Assembly (NCBI RefSeq): GCF_000003815.2
Contig: NC_049997.1
Coordinates: forward strand, 13,330,261-13,394,260
Reading direction: 5' to 3'
Length of the DNA: 64,000 nucleotides
Source of the DNA: Branchiostoma floridae
Lineage: Eukaryota; Chordata; Leptocardii; Amphioxiformes; Branchiostomatidae
The position numbers and the translations under genes are program-made. Positions 12,384 to 25,972 of the stretch are shown here, piece by piece. How positions within the stretch are numbered: position 1 is the stretch's first letter; each line of letters starts with the position of its first letter. A model generated the notes under the pieces. The model saw nothing but the letters and a program-made list of their open reading frames with translations. It did not search any database and had not been told where the DNA came from.

Positions 12384-13613
12384 TCGACGAAGTGTCGGGA
12401 ACGCCCACTTTAGGTGTTCACAGACAAAACCTTGTAGAACACGACCGGTTCATCCGTTTCAGACTACAAAGTTTGATTTAAATCTAGTCTAAAACAATGC
12501 TTCGACTTATTAGCGTGATTAATAGACAATTTTGGCAAGTGCAGGGAAAACGGTTTCATTCTTTTTCAAATTTTCGAAAAAGCGCATCGGGTGTGGTTTT
12601 CCCAAGAGGAGCAAGGATGGTTGTCTTCAAAAGCTAGTTTGCATTTCTTTAAATGTAGCTTATAGGTTGAAAGCTTAAGTAGACCCTTGTTTATGCGTGT
12701 GTAATGCGTCAAAACAGTTATAACTTTAATTGTGCAAAACGTTGTAATTAATACTTTTACTTTCTCAAAATCAAAAGTCGCGTTTTGGACTTTTAAAATC
12801 CATTTGATAGATGAATTATGTTTCAAGAATTCTCGTTTTTTTTTAGAATCATTTTTCACTCCTTGTTTACCCCAAGGCGTACGCATTAACATGCTTCTGA
12901 TTCCACCTAAGCTAATACCTGTTCAACAAGTGACACACATGTATAGCGTGGTCGAAATAGTTTCACTCTGGGCTTCAAATTCCGGCAGCAACTTCATTTG
13001 CGATGTGCACAACCCGTGCTTGAAAACAAATAAAGTCGGGCAAAGCGTATTGTCTGTTCTGTAGGTGTATTCTGTTGACCTAACTGTCTCATCGAGAAAC
13101 TTCAAACCCCAAAACAAGCGCACCTAGAAACGTGATACTCTTGTATCGACCGGGATTCCTGGCGAGCTATTTAAACTTCCTGCCATTTTTAAGAGGTCAG
13201 TGAATACAAAGGAGATCTTTGCAGTTTACTCTTGCTACAAAATGTAGACTTTACTTTTACTAAAAAAATCACCTTTTGGTAACCCTGTCATATGTGTGCT
13301 CTTTACAACGCGAGGAAACCCGTTCACAAAGTCGGCGTAATCAATTTTGACTTTGATATGGACATCACATGGGAGTCACTCGCAGCAAACAGAACTCTGT
13401 GGAGTGTTAAAAAACAAACAATAAGTACATTGTGTAGAAAACGTACTATCCATAGTCTTACTAGACTGAAAAAAGCCTACCACTGATCTTCTTTTCCGCT
13501 AACACTTCTTGACAATCATAAAAATTATGGGTAAGGGTGTACAGTATGTATAAATTACATGCGTTCTTTACACTGCAAAGTAGGGACATATTCTTAGGAT
13601 AGTTTCAAAGAAC

Positions 13614-13765
13614 TCTTGCAGATAGATGTGCAAAGGTTAGGTGTGACAGGTCGTTCAGTGTAATATAACCAGCTGCTGCCGCGCCGCGTGCCTGCGAAGC
13701 TGGTGTGTTACGTCGACGGGCGGTTATACCGGCTATATAGATACAGATACAGATACACTGTATTT
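13614..13765 (+). repeat. Dispersed repeat, copy 1 (GC-rich core)
   Basis: It contains TTGCAGATAGATGTGCAAA, then GTGTAATATAACCAGCTGCT and a GC-rich core CGCGCCGCGTGCCTGCGAAG, and ends in a GATACA microsatellite. The same sequence occurs reversed at 48694-48845, which shows an interspersed element. Its class is not recognised. Confidence 0.7.
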
Positions 13766-15981
13766 ACAATACGATGAATTCTGTTTGGACGGTAAGGGTG
13801 AAACTACGGTTCATGAAATATTCAAAGCCCGGTTACACGCAACGACTTGCTGACACTGCCTGGGTATGTTATGGAAACACTTGTGTGTGTGACACATACG
13901 AAATACAGGAACTTGTGGGCGTGGCATCAAGGCACCCTGTCTGCCATATGTTATTTTAACCTGCCTTTTAACAGAACACTCTTGACAAGTAGGCTTGCCA
14001 TGGGGTACTTTGAAGGCAGACATGCGGTTGACATAAAGAATACATTTCATCCCTTCCAAAAATGTCACTAATAAAAAGCTTTGACTGAGTTGGTTTGAGT
14101 TAGTGAATGTGTGAATACAGGTTACTCGAACACTGTCAAAAAATCTAAAACTTAATTTAAGGAGCAAAACAAAATAAGAAATGAAAACAGGTACGTGTTT
14201 AGTTGTTTTGTGAGTTTAGTATCAAACGCCTTCGCGAAATCAACGTCTCTGACAAGCGAAGCGCATACCGTAACCACAAAGCACACAACCATGTTTGCTC
14301 GTTTTTTTCGGATCATTGCAAACGGAGCGTAAATGCATACTTGTAAGTCAACGTGTTTGATTGATTAACAAGATTGATTGGACATCTGTATGTATGAGTG
14401 TAGAAGGAATTCAACGTTTTTTTCTTTTTTAAATCTTCACAATCAGAAATGCCGAGAAGACACTGTTCACCAGACAATCCTAGTAGTAATTTTTTGTTCA
14501 GTGTGAATTTAAGTGGCTGAATCTAATTACTTCGCAGGATTCGGGAACAATGACGGCTATCCAACCAGATTATAACAAGTCCCATCTGAAACCCTTAAGC
14601 CATAACAGACTACTTTCCCATTGACAAGATCGTGCGAAATGATAACCAAAATGGAACCTCCCAGTGCGGCCTTCACAACTTGTCTACGAAAAGGGTGTAA
14701 AATTAACACCAATTGGGCCAACATAGAACTTACACCGCAAATCTTAATCATAAACAGATACCATCTAAGAAAGTATAGAGGCCCCGGGAGACATCATTAA
14801 GACTTTAACAATCTTTAAGACAAGTGAGGCCTTCTTTTTGTCATGAAAACACCTGTAGCGTAATTACTCCAACCTGTCATTATCACCTCAAGCTTTTCAA
14901 TGGAAGGTCTGTCTTTCTGTTTTGTTCAGTCTTTTAGTGCAAGTACTACCCCATGTTAACTAAACATTCTAAAACTACGACATGGTCTAGATTATTTAAG
15001 GGGATTCTGGATAGTGGAAAAATCTAAAAGTTACGTTTGAACATTTTTGGGGTAAGCGGAAATGAGAGAGTGACAGGGATTAAAAAGAAAGTGATAAACA
15101 GACATAAAGATACACCGCTTACGAAAATAAGTGTAGTACGTACTGAATTCATTTCTGAACTCGAGAGTAACTGTGAAGGGGTCATTTGTTTTTGGAGAAA
15201 AAGCTACAATCAGCAAATTTGTTTATAGCGTCTTTACATAAATGACCTTTAGGGCGTCGCGAAGACAAGTATTATAATTAACTACGAGGTATTTATATAC
15301 ATTAAGCCTATGAGAATCTATAGATGCTAACATATATAGTTAATGTAGATGCAATGACATTAAAAGAGACTATTCATGAACTACTTGAAGTATTTTTTCT
15401 GTTGTAGTAATATGTGTGAAGCTGTTTTCTAACATATCAAAATATAGGCAATGCCTTAGAGAGTGGGAGGGGGGGTCTTGAGTATGTGTTCGTAGATTGA
15501 ACAAAAGCACTTCCAAGAAGCCATGCAAAGAATATGACGATACAATCAATGTGTCAATCATATAGGGTGTCTGTGTATCTGTTTATGTAGAAAATTTAGC
15601 TAAACTTTCAAAATATCATTGCGCACACACATATGAAAACACAACAGACATAGTTTAGACATATGACATAAAGAAACACACGATGTTCAGTATGGTATGT
15701 ATCCCACTTTGTCAAGCAGAGCTCTAGATATGGTGTCTTTCCTACCAAGATATTCACACTTCTTTCTTTATGAACAACAGATTTCAAAAGACTCGATTCC
15801 ACAAGCATTAAGAAAAACGTAAAACGAGTTAGCCTCGAAGCATTTACCTGGAGAATGATAAAATATGACACAAGACAAGGAAGGATTCTTATACGTCTAA
15901 CAGAGAGTGGGAGTGTTATGCTCCCTGGGTCACTTTGGCCACAAGAAAATGCTAATATGACTGTCAACAACCTATTTCATA

Positions 15982-16574
15982 GGGCCTTCACACTGGAACC
16001 GAATTAGCAGGAATCAAGCAGAACCAGTCGGAATGAAGTAATTGCAAACTTCGTGACACATTCGGGGCCATTCCGAGTGGGAATTCCAAATGGGCCTTGT
16101 ATCCCCTCCACACGAGAAGGAATGAGACAAAATACCGTCAGAATGAAAAGTCTTTTCTATTCCTGTGAATTCGTACTGTATGAAAAATTCTTATTGCATT
16201 CCAGATATTCTTTTGGCCACATTCGGACAGGATTCGAAGTGGCTTGCCGTTTCGGTTCTCCATCGAATGAGATAAGAATGTCTCAAATAATGTTGGAATG
16301 CCGCGGAATGCGGTAAGACTGCAGTTTGAATAGTTAGAATCCACTTAGAATCCACTTCGAATATCATTCGATATTTCTCCACTTCAAATGCACCTCGACA
16401 GTTTTTAACATGTCAAAAACTTTCGGGGCCAGCCAAAAGAATGGGCATGAATAGCTGGAATGCAGTAAGAATGTCTGGAACAGACTACGAATTACCAGGA
16501 ATATTTCAGGAATAGAAAAGAATCTTCATTCCAACAGCATTCCGGCTGATTCTTGCTCTCGTGTGAAGGGGGCT
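15982..16574. mobile_element. About 593-bp inverted-repeat element
   Basis: The left end GGGCCTTCACACTGG and the right end CTCGTGTGAAGGGGGCTT are imperfect inverted complements, and the interior repeats GGAATNN-type motifs on both strands. No transposase is encoded, so it is a non-autonomous DNA transposon. The superfamily is not assigned because I cannot define a target duplication. Confidence 0.55.
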
Positions 16575-18038
16575 TCAACAACGACACAAACAAATAGCAA
16601 AAAAACTTGATATACACAATGATAACAACAACAATACTATAGAATAATATTTAACACAGTGTACCATCCTCCCATGACCCTAATGGATACTTAACTACTA
16701 AACTAATAATGCATGTTGCAAGACTTTGATCTTATTTTAAAAAGAGTTGTCGTCTCAACAAAACCTCAAGTAGTCTTCAAAAACCGGTTACTTGTTGCCA
16801 CGCCCCTTTTCTCGTGTGCCATGATTTGTCACGTGATTTTTGTGGCAGGAGATTTCTTGTACCAAGACCAACCAAAGATTTTAACAGCCTTTCCCGTCTC
16901 TAAACAACTGTTTTTGTGCGACACATGCCTCAACAATTCCCTCAGTTTGCTGTCATACGGCCATTACATGGGTCATGACCACCCCACCCCCCCTTCTGAT
17001 ATTTCGCCCCCCTCCCCCAACGCCATAGTACTAGTATCATATGGAACTTAATGACAATCAATCAAAACTAATTATAAAGTTCATACGCGCTCAAAGAGAT
17101 ATAGATAAAATGGCAACATTTCAAACAAGACGTGGCTCGTTTTCCGTTGTACCAACTGCACATACTTCTGGGCAGGTTAGTTCGACCGACAAAATGGCGA
17201 CCGATGTTTGAAGGTGAAACAAAGGTCATGTAGATATTACTTGGCCAGGTGTTGTTATGAATCCCACGTAAGTATTACCAAAAATAGATCAGACACAAGA
17301 AAACGAGGGTTTAGGTAAATCAGTGCTCCAAGTATACGATATGAAATCTTACTTGTGCAATATTTATAAGTACTAGCAAATGACACATATGTACTGTGGT
17401 ACTAAGCACTCAAAATGGCAAGTCTATGAAGATAACATAATATACTTACTAGTAGTATGCTCTCGCATTGTATTTTAGACATTAGACAATGTAACTTTGA
17501 CCAAATTGTCGGATATGCATATAAGAGAAAAACCCTGCATATTCACAATTCGCTTGCCATATGGTGAGAATAGATCAATGGATCTTGTGTGGTGCAGCTA
17601 TAGCCCTTAGGGTATATTCTGTGTCGTGTAGATATACAGTAACACATATTGTTTGGTATGCTCATAAAAGTTTCCCTCACACAAAACAAACATGGCGGCT
17701 CAAAAGGTCAAAGTTCAATCTTTACCTGATGCGGGTGTTTAGACTACATTTTGTGTTCCCGCATCATGCCATCTGTTGCCATGACAACTAATTATCTCTG
17801 CATTTTCTTACACTATTTGTAGCCGTGATGTGTTAATGTTAAGAAGTTTTTAAGAAAAGTGAATGATTTTCTCATTATGGGGCTCAGAAGTTTTACCATC
17901 ATGGGACCAACATTTTTGACAGGTAAAAAGAATCTTGTGCAACACGGTATCAATGTCATCTTGTTAATAAATGTATACTGCTTGCTAGATGCTAATATGA
18001 AATAATAACAAACAAGAAATGTGTTGGGTTTTTTTACT

Positions 18039-18304
18039 TTTATTTTGAACCATCTGTAGCAAAGGTAACAACCTTAGTGGTTCATCAGTACTGCCCAAGC
18101 TCATCCTTTTGACATCTGCCATTCAATCTACCTCCTGTCCGTCAACATTACGTCGCCGTCTGCGTCACACGTCATCAAGTCACTACGTCACGTCACTACG
18201 TCACTCCCATGTCCCATCTTCAATCCGAAACTCAAACATTACTGTATCCAGTTACGTTTTCCTATAGATGATAAGGAGAGCTTTAGGGGCGAGTCTGGTT
18301 AGTG
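18039..18304 (-). terminator. 3' UTR and poly(A) signal of filament gene 2
   Basis: About 260 nt past the stop, the minus strand carries AATAAA at 18039-18044. It is the first such signal downstream and fits a short 3' UTR. Confidence 0.5.
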
Positions 18305-21300
18305 CTAGCGGTTCTGTAGCTTTAGGAAGGAGCCCTTCCCGAGCTTCAGGCCGCCCATGGCACCACGGCCGCCTCCGAGGCCGCCGCCGCCGCCACCGCC
18401 GCCGCCTCCTCCTCCGCCGCCGCCACCGCTGCTGGTGGTCTTCACGACGATCGAAGTCGGCTGGGCCATCCTGTAGAAAGCACGTGTGATGTAGAATTAG
18501 CGAGATATTTACACACAAACGACAAACAATGTAGGTATGAGTATGGTGAACCCAAAGTTACAGGTCACTGTCAAATGTAGACATTGTTGTCTGTCCTACG
18601 CAATTTAAGTTAACGGTGATATCAATAGGCTGAATTTGTATGTTGGAACGAGACAGAAGTAACAAAAATGACACTAAAGGCTATGTCTCTATCATGAAGC
18701 AAATTTTGACAGGGAAAAGGTAGCACCTGATGCAAAACAGGAGGCATGAAGGAAGGAAAGAGAAAGAAAATGACTGGTCATTTTTCTGCTGTTGCTTGTT
18801 GAAGAAAAGCATGAAAGAAGAAAAGAGAAATAAAAGAAAGAGACGATCCACCTGGCCTTTTCATTTTTCTACTGTTCATTTTTCTTTCCTTATTAAAGGA
18901 AAGCATGAAGGAAGAAAAGAGAAAGAGCAGGACGAGACGAGACGACCAACCTGGTCTCCTCATTTTGCTGCTGTTACTTGTTGAAGAAAAGCATGAAAGA
19001 AGAAGAGAGAAAGAACAGGATGAGGCGACCCGCCTGGCCTCCTCTTTTTTCTGCTGTTGCTTATTAAAAATGAAGAAGAAAAAGGAAAGTATAACCCACC
19101 TGGACTGCTCATTTTTCTGCTGTTGTTTGAAAAAAAGCATAAAGGAATTAAAGAGAAAGAAAAGGCTGAGACGACCCACCTGGCCTCCTCTCCCTCCAAC
19201 AGCTGCTTGTAGCAGGTGATCTCCATGTCCATCTTCATCTTGACCCGCTGCAGCTCGGAGTAGGCGTCCCGCTGGGCCTGCAGGCGGTCCCGCAGCTCCA
19301 CCAGCACCGCCTCCAGCTCCGCGATGGTCACCTCCATCATCTCGAACTGCCGCTGGCCCTCGATGTCAGTAGCCTCCAGCTCCGCTTGCAGCCGCGCGGT
19401 CTAACGGCGGAGAATCACATTGTGGTTCATGCATCGGTTACAAGGACAATTTTCTTGCTTCTAGTATTTTCCTGAACCTTTGTCCTGCTGAGATATTTTT
19501 GCCAATTCAATGCTGATTGAATAATCCGATCAGTAAAATGTGACCTATTATGTGTTGCTGCTGCAAATTTGCCTCCTCAACCGATGTGGTTTGCTATAGT
19601 ATGCCGCATTTAGGTGAGAAATGCCCCAAACCCATAAAGATACTAGACCAACATACAGGCATTATGTATGTGCAACCCGTATATATATACGGGCTTATCA
19701 GGACAAAAGTGTGTAGACTAGATAAATTTCGCAGTTATAATCGATATCGTCATAACCACATCTTGAAACAAGAGGGTGTTCTTACGGTTTCCCTTGTACA
19801 TGTATCGGTTACAGTTTTCTTGCTTTTATCATTTTCCTAGTATGTAGGTTAGGTGAATTTCGCAATCACAAAACAATAGGGTGCTCTTACGGTTTCCCTC
19901 AGCTTGTCGAGCTCCCTCAGGGCCTGCTGGATCTCCCTCTCCACGGTCTTGATCTCCCGCTTGGCCTCCGAGATCTGCGCTTCCAGACGCTGCTTCTGGG
20001 TCTGCAGAGCCGCCAGCTGAACCAGGAATATACAGTTAAACATTGGTGGGTTCAACGGCAATGGCAGAGGGTCACTCCACTAAGGCTAACGTCACATTTC
20101 CACAAAGGGGCCCGGCCGGGCTTCGTTCTTTTTGGGAACGAAAAGTTTTACATAAAACACAACAAAAACACAAAACGGACCAAAATGATTCAATAGCATG
20201 TGTATAGCATGTATATTTTTATGCATATATTTCTGCAATGTTTTACCAACATCACTGAAAACACTATGGTTTAACAATAGAAATATACAGTATTACAAGT
20301 AGCTGCAAATCAGTCCATTGATATGGTCTCGTACTTTCATTTATTTTTTGTATTTCAATGATGTCTTTGATGTGATAATTCACCAAACTGTTTAATCCCA
20401 TTGAAACCCACAACTATGGATACAATACACGTTACTAAGAACATATGTTCAGACATAACTACTATTTCTATCAAGTTTAGCATGAACAAATTGTTTGTTT
20501 GTTTGTTTGTTTGTTTGTAACGATGAGTTTCTGACGTACCCTGCGAGCGTACATCTCCTCCAACTGGGCCTTGCGTGCGCCGGCGTTAACCTCGAACTCT
20601 TTGCGCATGCTCTCCACGGACACCTGGAACTCAGCCTCGGCCTGCTGCTGCACCTCAAGCGTCACCCTCTCACGCTGCTCCTCCGCTTCCTTATATGGAA
20701 AAAAACATAGAATTTGACATCCCTTATATGGAGAAGGGGGCGATTTTAGGTGGTCCAAAACTTCGGTGCAACACACCGGGTTTGGTCGTACGCGACAGCA
20801 TTTGGTCATACATGTACTACACCTTCTGACCTGTTAAAGCAATTGCACATCTAACTTCATAGAATTTGACATCCCTTATTTGGAGAAGGGGGCTATTTTA
20901 GGTGGTCCAAATTTGGATGCAACGCACCAAGTTTCCAAGTACGCGAGAGCAGTTGGTCGTACATGTATCACACCTTCTGACCTGTTACAACATTTGCACA
21001 TCTAACTTCATGTATTTGCTACTCTCTGTTCGATAGATAAAGTCAACTACCTTCTGGGAGGCGATAATCCTCACTGTGTACAAGTAGGCAAATATATCCA
21101 CGAATGTTTATAACATAGAACCAATAGTGTAAATGACATGCTAGAACCTTTATGTTGATGTATTCATACCTATAGATATCCATATATGTGTGTTTAGTTG
21201 TACTGTAAGTAGTTGTTATACATGGAGACCTTACGAAAGTCGCTGTACTTTTGTCGGGTCAATAAAGATTATTATTGCATTGTTTAAATCTATCCAATGA

Positions 21301-23147
21301 GGATACCCCTACTGTACTTGTCAGTGAGAACTAGGTATTGCTGCAAATTATGATTGTGAAAAGGTTAAGTAAAAATATACTCTAAAAGCAGGACGTAATG
21401 GTTAATTACATGCAAACCTAATGCGACATAATTGCATTTCATTTCTATGGTCAAGGATATGAAAAAAAACCCTCTTCAACCTTAACTTTTTACCATTCCA
21501 GAAAAAAAACTCCATACCTGCACGTTAGCTTGGATCTGGAAGTCCAGGTTGACGCTCAGCATCTCCATCGCGCCTTGTAGGCGCTTACCCTCCGCGTTAG
21601 CTTCCGCGACACTCTGGAGAACAAGAACATGAGAACCACTATTAACATGGAAACATCACAGATATATGATGCAAGACTTCGTTGCGTTTACTTGCTATCA
21701 TTCCTTCGCTGCTTGTGCACGTGATCTGAACGTCAGAGTCCGCGACACTCGAAAAGGCGCACTGTAATTTGTGACTAAATGGGTATATGATGTTTGGACC
21801 TGGACCTGGACAACTTTTGTTGCAAAAAAAATGCACTTAGCTATTGACTGCAAGTTCACCATACATGCTCCAATCTTGTCTCATTTTCTTTTTATCTTTC
21901 TTTCTTTCTTTCTATCTTTCTTTTGATCTTTATTTCTTTCTTTCTCTTTTATCTTTTCCTTACCTTCCTCAGAACAGCCAACTCCTCCTCCATAGCGGCC
22001 AGGGCAGCCATTTCAGCCTGGATCCTGCAAAGAACACCCACAACATTCAGCCATGTGTTCAAGACCTAGTTTAGATACAACACCAGCAAATAGATACTGC
22101 GCGAACATCGTTTTCTCAAAGTATTCTCAAAAGCGCCGTATCAGCAAGAGCGTTGAAATATTTAAGGTCTGAGAAAAGTCGGATTTGTGTAGATCTTTTC
22201 GGTTACGCCCATTTTTTGTCTTTATTTCCGTTGTTCACTGTCTTGGTCGCTTTTATCGTTTTACTGTGTGATCTTGAGTTTTCTGAATCCAGTCGCAGTC
22301 GCATATATTCGTACGTTTTTGCCGTACTATCTTTAGTTATAAGCTTATGACAGACGGTCTACAAGGACCCAAGATAACCTAGCAATCAGTCACAAGACGT
22401 CTATACAACACATCCACGACTGTCGGGCCTGAAATTTGCTGTCGTAGACCTATCGTACGACACATGTGACCGGGACCTAAGCGCAGACTAGCGTAGGCAG
22501 ATGGATACTTACTGGGCGGTTAGCTCGGCCACCTCCACCTCGTAGCCGGCGACCTCCTGCTCCAGGATGCTCCTCCTGCCCTGGAGCTGCTGCAGCATGT
22601 CCCTGGCCTTCCGTAGCTGCTCCTGGTAGGCGTCCATCTGGGCCTGGCCCTGGTCGGCGCCTCCCGAGGCGGACATGGGCGCGCGGCTCAGGACGGCGTA
22701 CTGCAGCTCCAAGTCACGGTTCTGGTCCTCCAGCACGCGGACCTTCTCGATGTAGCTGGCGAGCTTGTCGTTGTGGACGCGGAGACCCTGGAGTTCCCGC
22801 TCCCGTCCACCGGACATGATGGGGATTGACAGGCCGACGAAGCCGAACCCGGCCTGGGCAAAGGAGCCGGCTGCCACCATGGCACCTCCTCCTCCTCCGC
22901 CGCCGCCACCGAAGCCGCGTCCGCCGCCGCCGCCTCCACCGCCGCCGCCGCCGAAGCCGCCACCTCCGCCGAAGCCGGCACCACCGCCGCCGCCGCCTCC
23001 ACCGAAGCCTCCGCCGCCGCCTCCATAGCCACCACCGCCGCCGCCTCCTCCTCCTCCTTGTTGACCACGGAACACGAAACCGTACCGCTGGTAGCCGCCG
23101 GAGCCTTTCCCCGTACGGCTATAAGCCACGACAGACCGAGAAGTCAT
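18305..23147 (-). CDS. Keratin-like intermediate filament protein with Gly-rich head and tail
   Basis: Seven exons join in frame: 23147-22513, 22024-21964, 21613-21518, 20689-20540, 20016-19891, 19400-19180, 18470-18305, giving 484 residues and a TAG stop. The head (1 to about 118) is almost pure Gly runs with Tyr/Phe. The rod starts with VHNDKLASYIEKVRVLEDQN, closest to type I or III helix initiation, and ends MDMEITCYKQLLEGEEARM. The tail (430-484) begins MAQPTSIVVKTTSS and is Gly-rich. Exon sizes 61, 96, 150, 126 and 221 nt parallel those of the neighbouring filament gene. It is expected to form coiled-coil heterodimers in epidermal filaments. Type assignment is unsure: helix initiation looks type I, helix termination type II/III. 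A CCAAT box lies about 130 bp upstream. Confidence 0.9.
18730..19200 (-). repeat. Tandem array built from the exon 6 donor of filament gene 2
   Basis: About six imperfect units of 66-99 bp. Each contains the exon end and donor (minus strand GAGGAGGCCAG followed by GTGGGTCGTC or variants) and an A/G-rich strand (TTTTCTTTCTC on minus). Donor-like copies lie near 18851, 18950, 19033, 19099 and the functional one at 19180/19179. The array begins within exon 6 and extends into the following intron. Confidence 0.85.
20090..20160. mobile_element. Truncated copy of the GTCACATTT/GGGGCCC MITE
   Basis: GTCACATTTCCACAAAGGGG followed by CCCGGCCGGGC matches the left terminus of the element at 25973. I cannot find the right end, so it is a one-ended remnant inside an intron of filament gene 2. 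Confidence 0.5.
20707..21012. repeat. 152-bp direct tandem duplication in intron 3 of filament gene 2
   Basis: ATAGAATTTGACATCCCTTA starts at 20707 and again at 20859, with the following 150 bases clearly homologous (GGAGAAGGGGG, GGTGGTCCAAA, CACCTTCTGACCTG). It lies within 20 bp of the exon 4 acceptor but does not obviously include exon sequence. Confidence 0.85.
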
Positions 23148-23276
23148 GGTTCTTCTTAGTCGAACTCCTACACCAACGCCGGTTCAATCAGGAGTTCGGC
23201 TCTGGTCCAAGCCCGGCGCCTATTCAACGCTTAAGATCGTCTGCCCGCCCGTCAATCAACCTTAACAAGCGTTCCC

Positions 23277-23281
23277 ATTGG
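23277..23281 (-). promoter_or_regulatory. CCAAT box upstream of filament gene 2
   Basis: Minus strand GCAGCCAATGGGAACG places a canonical CCAAT box about 130 bp upstream of the ATG. The neighbouring filament gene has one at a similar distance. Confidence 0.45.
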
Positions 23282-24314
23282 CTGCCTCAGGACACTGCGC
23301 TTAAGGCATCTCTTTGGACAGCAATGCCGCCGAACGAGTTATATGATCTCAGGTCGATATGCCAAACCCTTGCAACAATGGATGCCTTCTTTTTCTTTAT
23401 TCTGAAGGAACATCATGTATGCCTAAAGGTCTGCATGGTTACGTTTTCTTCCTATTCTTACTGTAACATCAGAGGTCATGTCGCAAGAAACACGCAGTTT
23501 CGATGCCCACCCCCCCCCCGCATCTTTCACCGCATGTTCAAGAGTAGATACTTTTGTATAGTGGGTGGATGTGCTAATATGAACTTCTCTTTCTGATACC
23601 ATGGAAAATAATGCATACGAATCCTGCTCGGACTCAAACATATAAGTCACTCCTCTTTGAGTCCTGACAACAAATAGAAAATCAATGTTGCTTCCTAGAA
23701 TCCCTTTCAACAAATCGCTCGCCTGGGAATCAAAACACAAGGGAACCAGAATTAAATTAGCGTCTATTTCCCATCACTAGGGCTTTTCCTTTCTCAAATG
23801 CGTGACATGAACCGTATTATCTGTTTACATCAATCTTGTCTTTGACAAATCTCTTAAGTAATACGCAAAGAGTCTCCCTACGGGATTTGACCTCTATCAA
23901 TGTGACCTTTCAGAATTCAACACTATTGCCGCCATCTTGAATTGAGGTCTCCACTGGCTGTAAATTGATATCTAGCTTTAGTGAGCGTTTATGTCAATTG
24001 TGTCCTGGCTAGCATGGTAGATATTAAGATAGAATAAACCACTAGGAAGCAAAATTGATCTTCTATTTAAACATGGTGAAGTTAGTTATGTGAAATGTTG
24101 GCATTTGGGGCGTGTCCTCTGTTGGCCGCCATCTTGACAATTATCAGTACATGAAGCATTGAAACAACTTCTTTGATGAAATATTTCTCCTAACGTTACA
24201 AGCGTACGTTTTACCACTTTAAACAACACGGTATGTTAATATCACATACGTGAGAGTATCATATGTTTATTAACAGGCTAGCAAGAGCAATATATAAACT
24301 CTATAGCTTCAGGG

Positions 24315-24582
24315 CCTAGTGAGTAGAGTGTTCGCCTTGCATTCAGTAGGTCGTGAGTTCGATCCCCGGCCGAGTCATACCAAAGACTATGAAAATGGTA
24401 CATGCTGCTTTCTCTGCTTAGCACTCAGCATTCGGGAAAGAGTATGGAAGTTGAACACACACCACTACCAGTGGACTAGCACCCTGCTGTAGTGATTGCT
24501 TTGTTTGGCCCGGGGCTACTGAAACAGAGATGGGCGCCGCCCTATGTGCCATCAGGCGCGGGAAGGGTTTAACTTTAACTTA
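24315..24582 (+). mobile_element. tRNA-derived SINE, copy 1
   Basis: A tRNA-like head has an A-box region (GAGTAGAGTGTTCGCC) and a B box (GAGTTCGATCCCCGG), then a conserved body (ATGGTACATGCTGCTTTCTC to GGCGCGGGAAGGG) and a TTAACTTTAACTT tail. It is flanked by the exact 12-bp duplication ATAGCTTCAGGG at 24303-24314 and 24583-24594, proof of retrotransposition. Confidence 0.88.
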
Positions 24583-24962
24583 ATAGCTTCAGGGGTCATA
24601 AAGGTGTAAAATGAGATGAACTCATTTACAATTGGTGTTTAGATCATAGAGTAGGATTCATGGCCGTTTTACAGACAATATGTGTCCTTTGGGGGTGTAA
24701 GCTGTTACAGCTTGCGCAATAAAACGTCATCTTGATATCTATCTACATGAAGTGGATATAGATCAGTAATTGTCATCTGGTCCCATGTTGTCGTACGACA
24801 GATTTAAGACAAAGTTGAGACATTCTTAAGACATTCGTAAATATGTCGTCCAAACTCTGCTATCTTGTGTGGGAAAGTTTGCGGTAGATCATTGTGAACA
24901 TCCCAGTTCTGCTATGACCAAGCCAAGGATCCTACGTCAAGAACTGTACGATGCATGTGATC

Positions 24963-25180
24963 TTAGAGCGCGGTCACGTAGGTCGTGCGATCGTCGTACG
25001 ATTTTGATGCCATGGGATTTTCAAGATGGCTGTGACAGAAACAACCACTGACATGGATCCAAAACAACATTTTGTGTACCAAGACGGTTGAACTTTACAG
25101 GAGACGTACATGGTTGTCCTCCAGAATGCCAGACATTAGCGATCACACGACGATCTCACGACCTATGTGACCGAGCCTTA
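24963..25180. mobile_element. MITE with about 30-bp terminal inverted repeats
   Basis: The left end CGGTCACGTAGGTCGTGCGA and the right end, read on minus as CGGTCACATAGGTCGTGAGA, are near-perfect inverted repeats extended by further matches. A related right end (GACACATGTGACCGGGACC) occurs alone near 22470. No coding capacity. Confidence 0.75.
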
Positions 25181-25972
25181 GGTAATACCTTTCCTACACC
25201 GAAAGCGTGTAGGTTACACTACCTCTGAGTGTAAGTATATCCATACTGGACCATCTGACATAACATGATAACAGCTGTCACACGATCGATATGTGTATGC
25301 TCTCCAAAACACGGCGACTTAACTACTTGGAACTATATACAACAGGAATTCGAGATAACTAGTCGTGATTCAAAGGAAGTAAGTTGTCAATATCAAGTAT
25401 CAAGTATGGCTATTGACATGAAGAATTGTAGGAGAGTATTAAATAGGTAAACACGCAAGAAAGTTTTTCGAGAAGAGTTAGCAACAAACTTGATAATACA
25501 CGTATATGTAACGTTAACGTTATGCATATACATGTACATAGTTTCTAACACCAGTTTGCACTGATGGTGCCCACTCTATGGAAACGTCAATGCAAGCTGT
25601 ACACTCAGTTACTTTCTTTAATAGTTTAACAAATCTATGTAAACCAGGGTATTGTTTTGTATCAGTGTGTTTTGTTTGTCTAGGCGTATGTACGTATTTT
25701 TCTAAAATATTGTCGAGTGATAGAATGTGAGGCGGAAGATGGTGTAACTGCTGCAGGATGGAAAGGTTGTCTTGCCCCGGGTTCAGAGTTGGTCCCGTAG
25801 GCTGGCATCCAACAAGAAAATACATAAGTAGGACACGTAGGAAAGAAATAGTAAGAAATTCGCAAAGATGAGTGAAATCAAGAAATTCACGAAAGCTCTC
25901 AAGAACTTTTCACGAAGGTATGAGAACTTCGCTTTCTTTTGTGCATCTAATTGTTTTGTGGAGTAATTCCTT

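Larger units (their letters stand above)
12400..18038. other. Intergenic stretch between the two filament genes
   Basis: No supported gene. It holds a dispersed repeat (13614-13765) and a large inverted-terminal-repeat element (15982-16574). The rest is AT-rich unique-looking DNA. Confidence 0.6.

Noticed and set aside
22826-23596. 256-codon plus-strand Arg-rich open frame
   Set aside because: Antisense shadow of the Gly-run head of filament gene 2.
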